A DNA stretch of 64,000 nucleotides from SHVO01 sp050246995. GTDB taxonomy: Bacteria; Pseudomonadota; Alphaproteobacteria; Rhodospirillales; Rhodospirillaceae. Under the pieces are notes generated by a model. That model searched no databases, was not told where the DNA came from, and saw only the letters and a list, made by a program, of their open reading frames with translations. The stretch is taken from contig JBFWVA010000013.1 of assembly GCA_050246995.1 (NCBI GenBank), forward strand, positions 30,023-94,022. Direction: 5' to 3'. A program made the translations under genes and the position numbers. Positions 62,727-64,000 of this stretch are shown here, in pieces (within the stretch, counting starts at the first letter, position 1; each line of letters starts with the position of its first letter).

Positions 62727-63410
62727 TTAGTCCTTCTTGGCCTTCAGACCGGCCGGCAGCGGGAGGTCCTTCGGAAGCTTACGCTTCACAGCGTCCTTCA
62801 CGAGCACGTAACCGCCCGGATTGCCCGGAACTGCGCCTTTGACGAAAATGAAACCCTTGGCTTCGTCGATCTGAACGACCTGCAGGTTCTGAGTGGTGAC
62901 ACGCTCGACACCGAGGTGACCGGCCATCTTCTTGCCCTTCCACACCTTACCCGGGTCCTGACGCTGACCGGTCGAACCGTGAGAGCGGTGAGAGACGGAC
63001 ACGCCGTGCGTGGCTTCGAGACCGGAGAAGTTCCAGCGCTTCATCGGACCCTGGAAGCCCTTACCGACCGTCGTACCCGTCACATCGACGAATTGGCCCG
63101 TGACGAAGTGCGCTGCCGAGAGTTCGGCGCCCACATCAATCATCTTGTCCGCATCGACGCGGAATTCGACCAGACGACGCTTCGGCTCGACGTTCGCCTT
63201 CGCGAAGTGACCACGCGTCGCTTTATTGACGCGCTTGGCCTTCTTGGCGCCGATGCCGAGCTGAACGGCCGTGTAGCCATCCTTTTCTTTGGTACGCTGA
63301 GCGATCACTTGTACGCCGTCGACCTTGAGAACGGTGACAGGCACGTGATTGCCATCCGCGGAGAAAACGCGGGTCATACCCACTTTTTGTGCAACTAAAC
63401 CGGAACGCAT
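62727..63410 (-). CDS. rplC: 50S ribosomal protein L3
   Basis: A 227-residue protein: 'MRSGLVAQKVGMTRVFSADG', 'GTTVGKGFQGPMKRWNFSGL', 'SVSHRSHGSTGQRQDPGKVW' (with the Gln that PrmB methylates in E. coli). ATG 63410 gives the normal N-terminus; upstream in-frame sequence to 63455 overlaps rpsJ. Confidence 0.97.
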   Translation of the reverse strand: MRSGLVAQKVGMTRVFSADGNHVPVTVLKVDGVQVIAQRTKEKDGYTAVQLGIGAKKAKRVNKATRGHFAKANVEPKRRLVEFRVDADKMIDVGAELSAAHFVTGQFVDVTGTTVGKGFQGPMKRWNFSGLEATHGVSVSHRSHGSTGQRQDPGKVWKGKKMAGHLGVERVTTQNLQVVQIDEAKGFIFVKGAVPGNPGGYVLVKDAVKRKLPKDLPLPAGLKAKKD

Positions 63411-63432
63411 ATGTCCCACCTTCGAGCGATTC

Positions 63433-63744
63433 TTAGAGCTTGATCTCGACGTCAACGCCGGCGGCGAGGTCGAGCTTCATCAGCGCGTCCACCGTCTGCG
63501 GAGTCGGATCCACAATGTCGAGCAGTCGGCGATGAGTCCGGATTTCGAACTGTTCACGCGACTTCTTGTCGACGTGCGGCGAGCGGTTCACGGTGAACTT
63601 CTCGATGCGCGTCGGCAGGGGAATAGGACCGCGCACTTGCGCGCCCGTGCGCTTGGCGGTGCTAACGATCTCCTTCGTGGATTGATCGAGCACGCGATGA
63701 TCAAACGCCTTGAGGCGAATGCGAATATTTTGATTGTCCATCAT
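63433..63744 (-). CDS. rpsJ: 30S ribosomal protein S10
   Basis: A 103-residue protein: 'NIRIRLKAFDHRVLDQSTKE', 'GAQVRGPIPLPTRIEKFTVN', 'SREQFEIRTHRRLLDIVDPT'. It is also a NusB partner in rRNA antitermination. First gene of the S10 operon, after tuf. Confidence 0.97.
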   Translation of the reverse strand: MMDNQNIRIRLKAFDHRVLDQSTKEIVSTAKRTGAQVRGPIPLPTRIEKFTVNRSPHVDKKSREQFEIRTHRRLLDIVDPTPQTVDALMKLDLAAGVDVEIKL

Positions 63745-63763
63745 AGCCTACTACCCAAAAGTG

Positions 63764-63794
63764 AACGGCACCCGCCTCAGCGGCGGATGCCGTT
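63764..63794 (-). terminator. Hairpin between tuf and rpsJ
   Basis: Arms AACGGCA (63764-63770) and TGCCGTT (63788-63794), extended inwards by five more pairs after one mismatch, loop of five. On the minus strand it lies between the tuf stop and rpsJ and is followed by CACTTTTGGG, a weak T-tract, so it is probably a partial terminator or attenuator. Confidence 0.6.
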
Positions 63795-63803
63795 GATCTC
63801 AAT

Positions 63804-64000
<197 letters not shown>

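Overview
The window is a 64 kb piece of a chromosome with high GC content, most likely from an alphaproteobacterium. The evidence is a MipZ-type ParA ATPase, an ATP12 chaperone gene, clpS next to clpA, a CarD/CdnL regulator, pccAB, and a str/S10/spc/alpha ribosomal superoperon that carries adk after secY and lacks rpsD between rpsK and rpoA. The sequence does not let me name an order or genus. I see no insertion sequence, prophage or CRISPR array.

Left part, 1-11.5 kb: an accessory catabolic and uptake region. It holds the end of a DUF1028 protein, a Rid-family protein, a small exported cupin, a dihydropyrimidinase-type amidohydrolase, and a complete branched-chain-amide type ABC transporter (binding protein, two ATPases, two permeases). 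A decayed amidohydrolase pseudogene, a TonB-dependent receptor and a PEBP-like protein follow. Together they look like a route for importing and opening a cyclic amide or similar nitrogen compound; the substrate is not readable from sequence.

Middle, 11.5-41 kb: clpA/clpS, a D-Ala-D-Ala carboxypeptidase with a SPOR domain, a cold-shock gene with a clear promoter and long leader, and carD. Next come a histidine phosphatase coupled to an NAD(P)H-hydrate dehydratase, a TrlF-like ATPase lacking the usual N-terminal PHP domain, and an exported M20 amidohydrolase with two small exported proteins. A galU-ugd-phosphohexomutase nucleotide-sugar operon, a VWA/J-domain pair and mipZ follow. Then an FAD oxidoreductase is coupled to an exported GH114-like protein, followed by mgtE, tRNA-Leu(GAG), lipB, a CBS protein, acyP, pccA-pccB and yciB.

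Right part, 41-64 kb: a minus-strand six-gene operon (htrA-rarA-rluC-HAD-asmA-atp12), five of whose genes are chained by 4-bp overlaps. Upstream of it, also on the minus strand, is the ribosomal superoperon from the 3' end of tuf through rpsJ to rplQ. The ribosomal genes are ordinary except for low-complexity basic extensions on S5, L15 and L23.

Most of the window is well-known biology. The least explained parts are the PHP-less TrlF-like ATPase, a 15-bp motif shared by two neighbouring promoter regions (21393 and 22804), the GH114-like/oxidoreductase pair, the amidohydrolase remnant, and a perfect 15-bp tandem repeat inside the htrA signal peptide. I found no convincing new multi-gene system.
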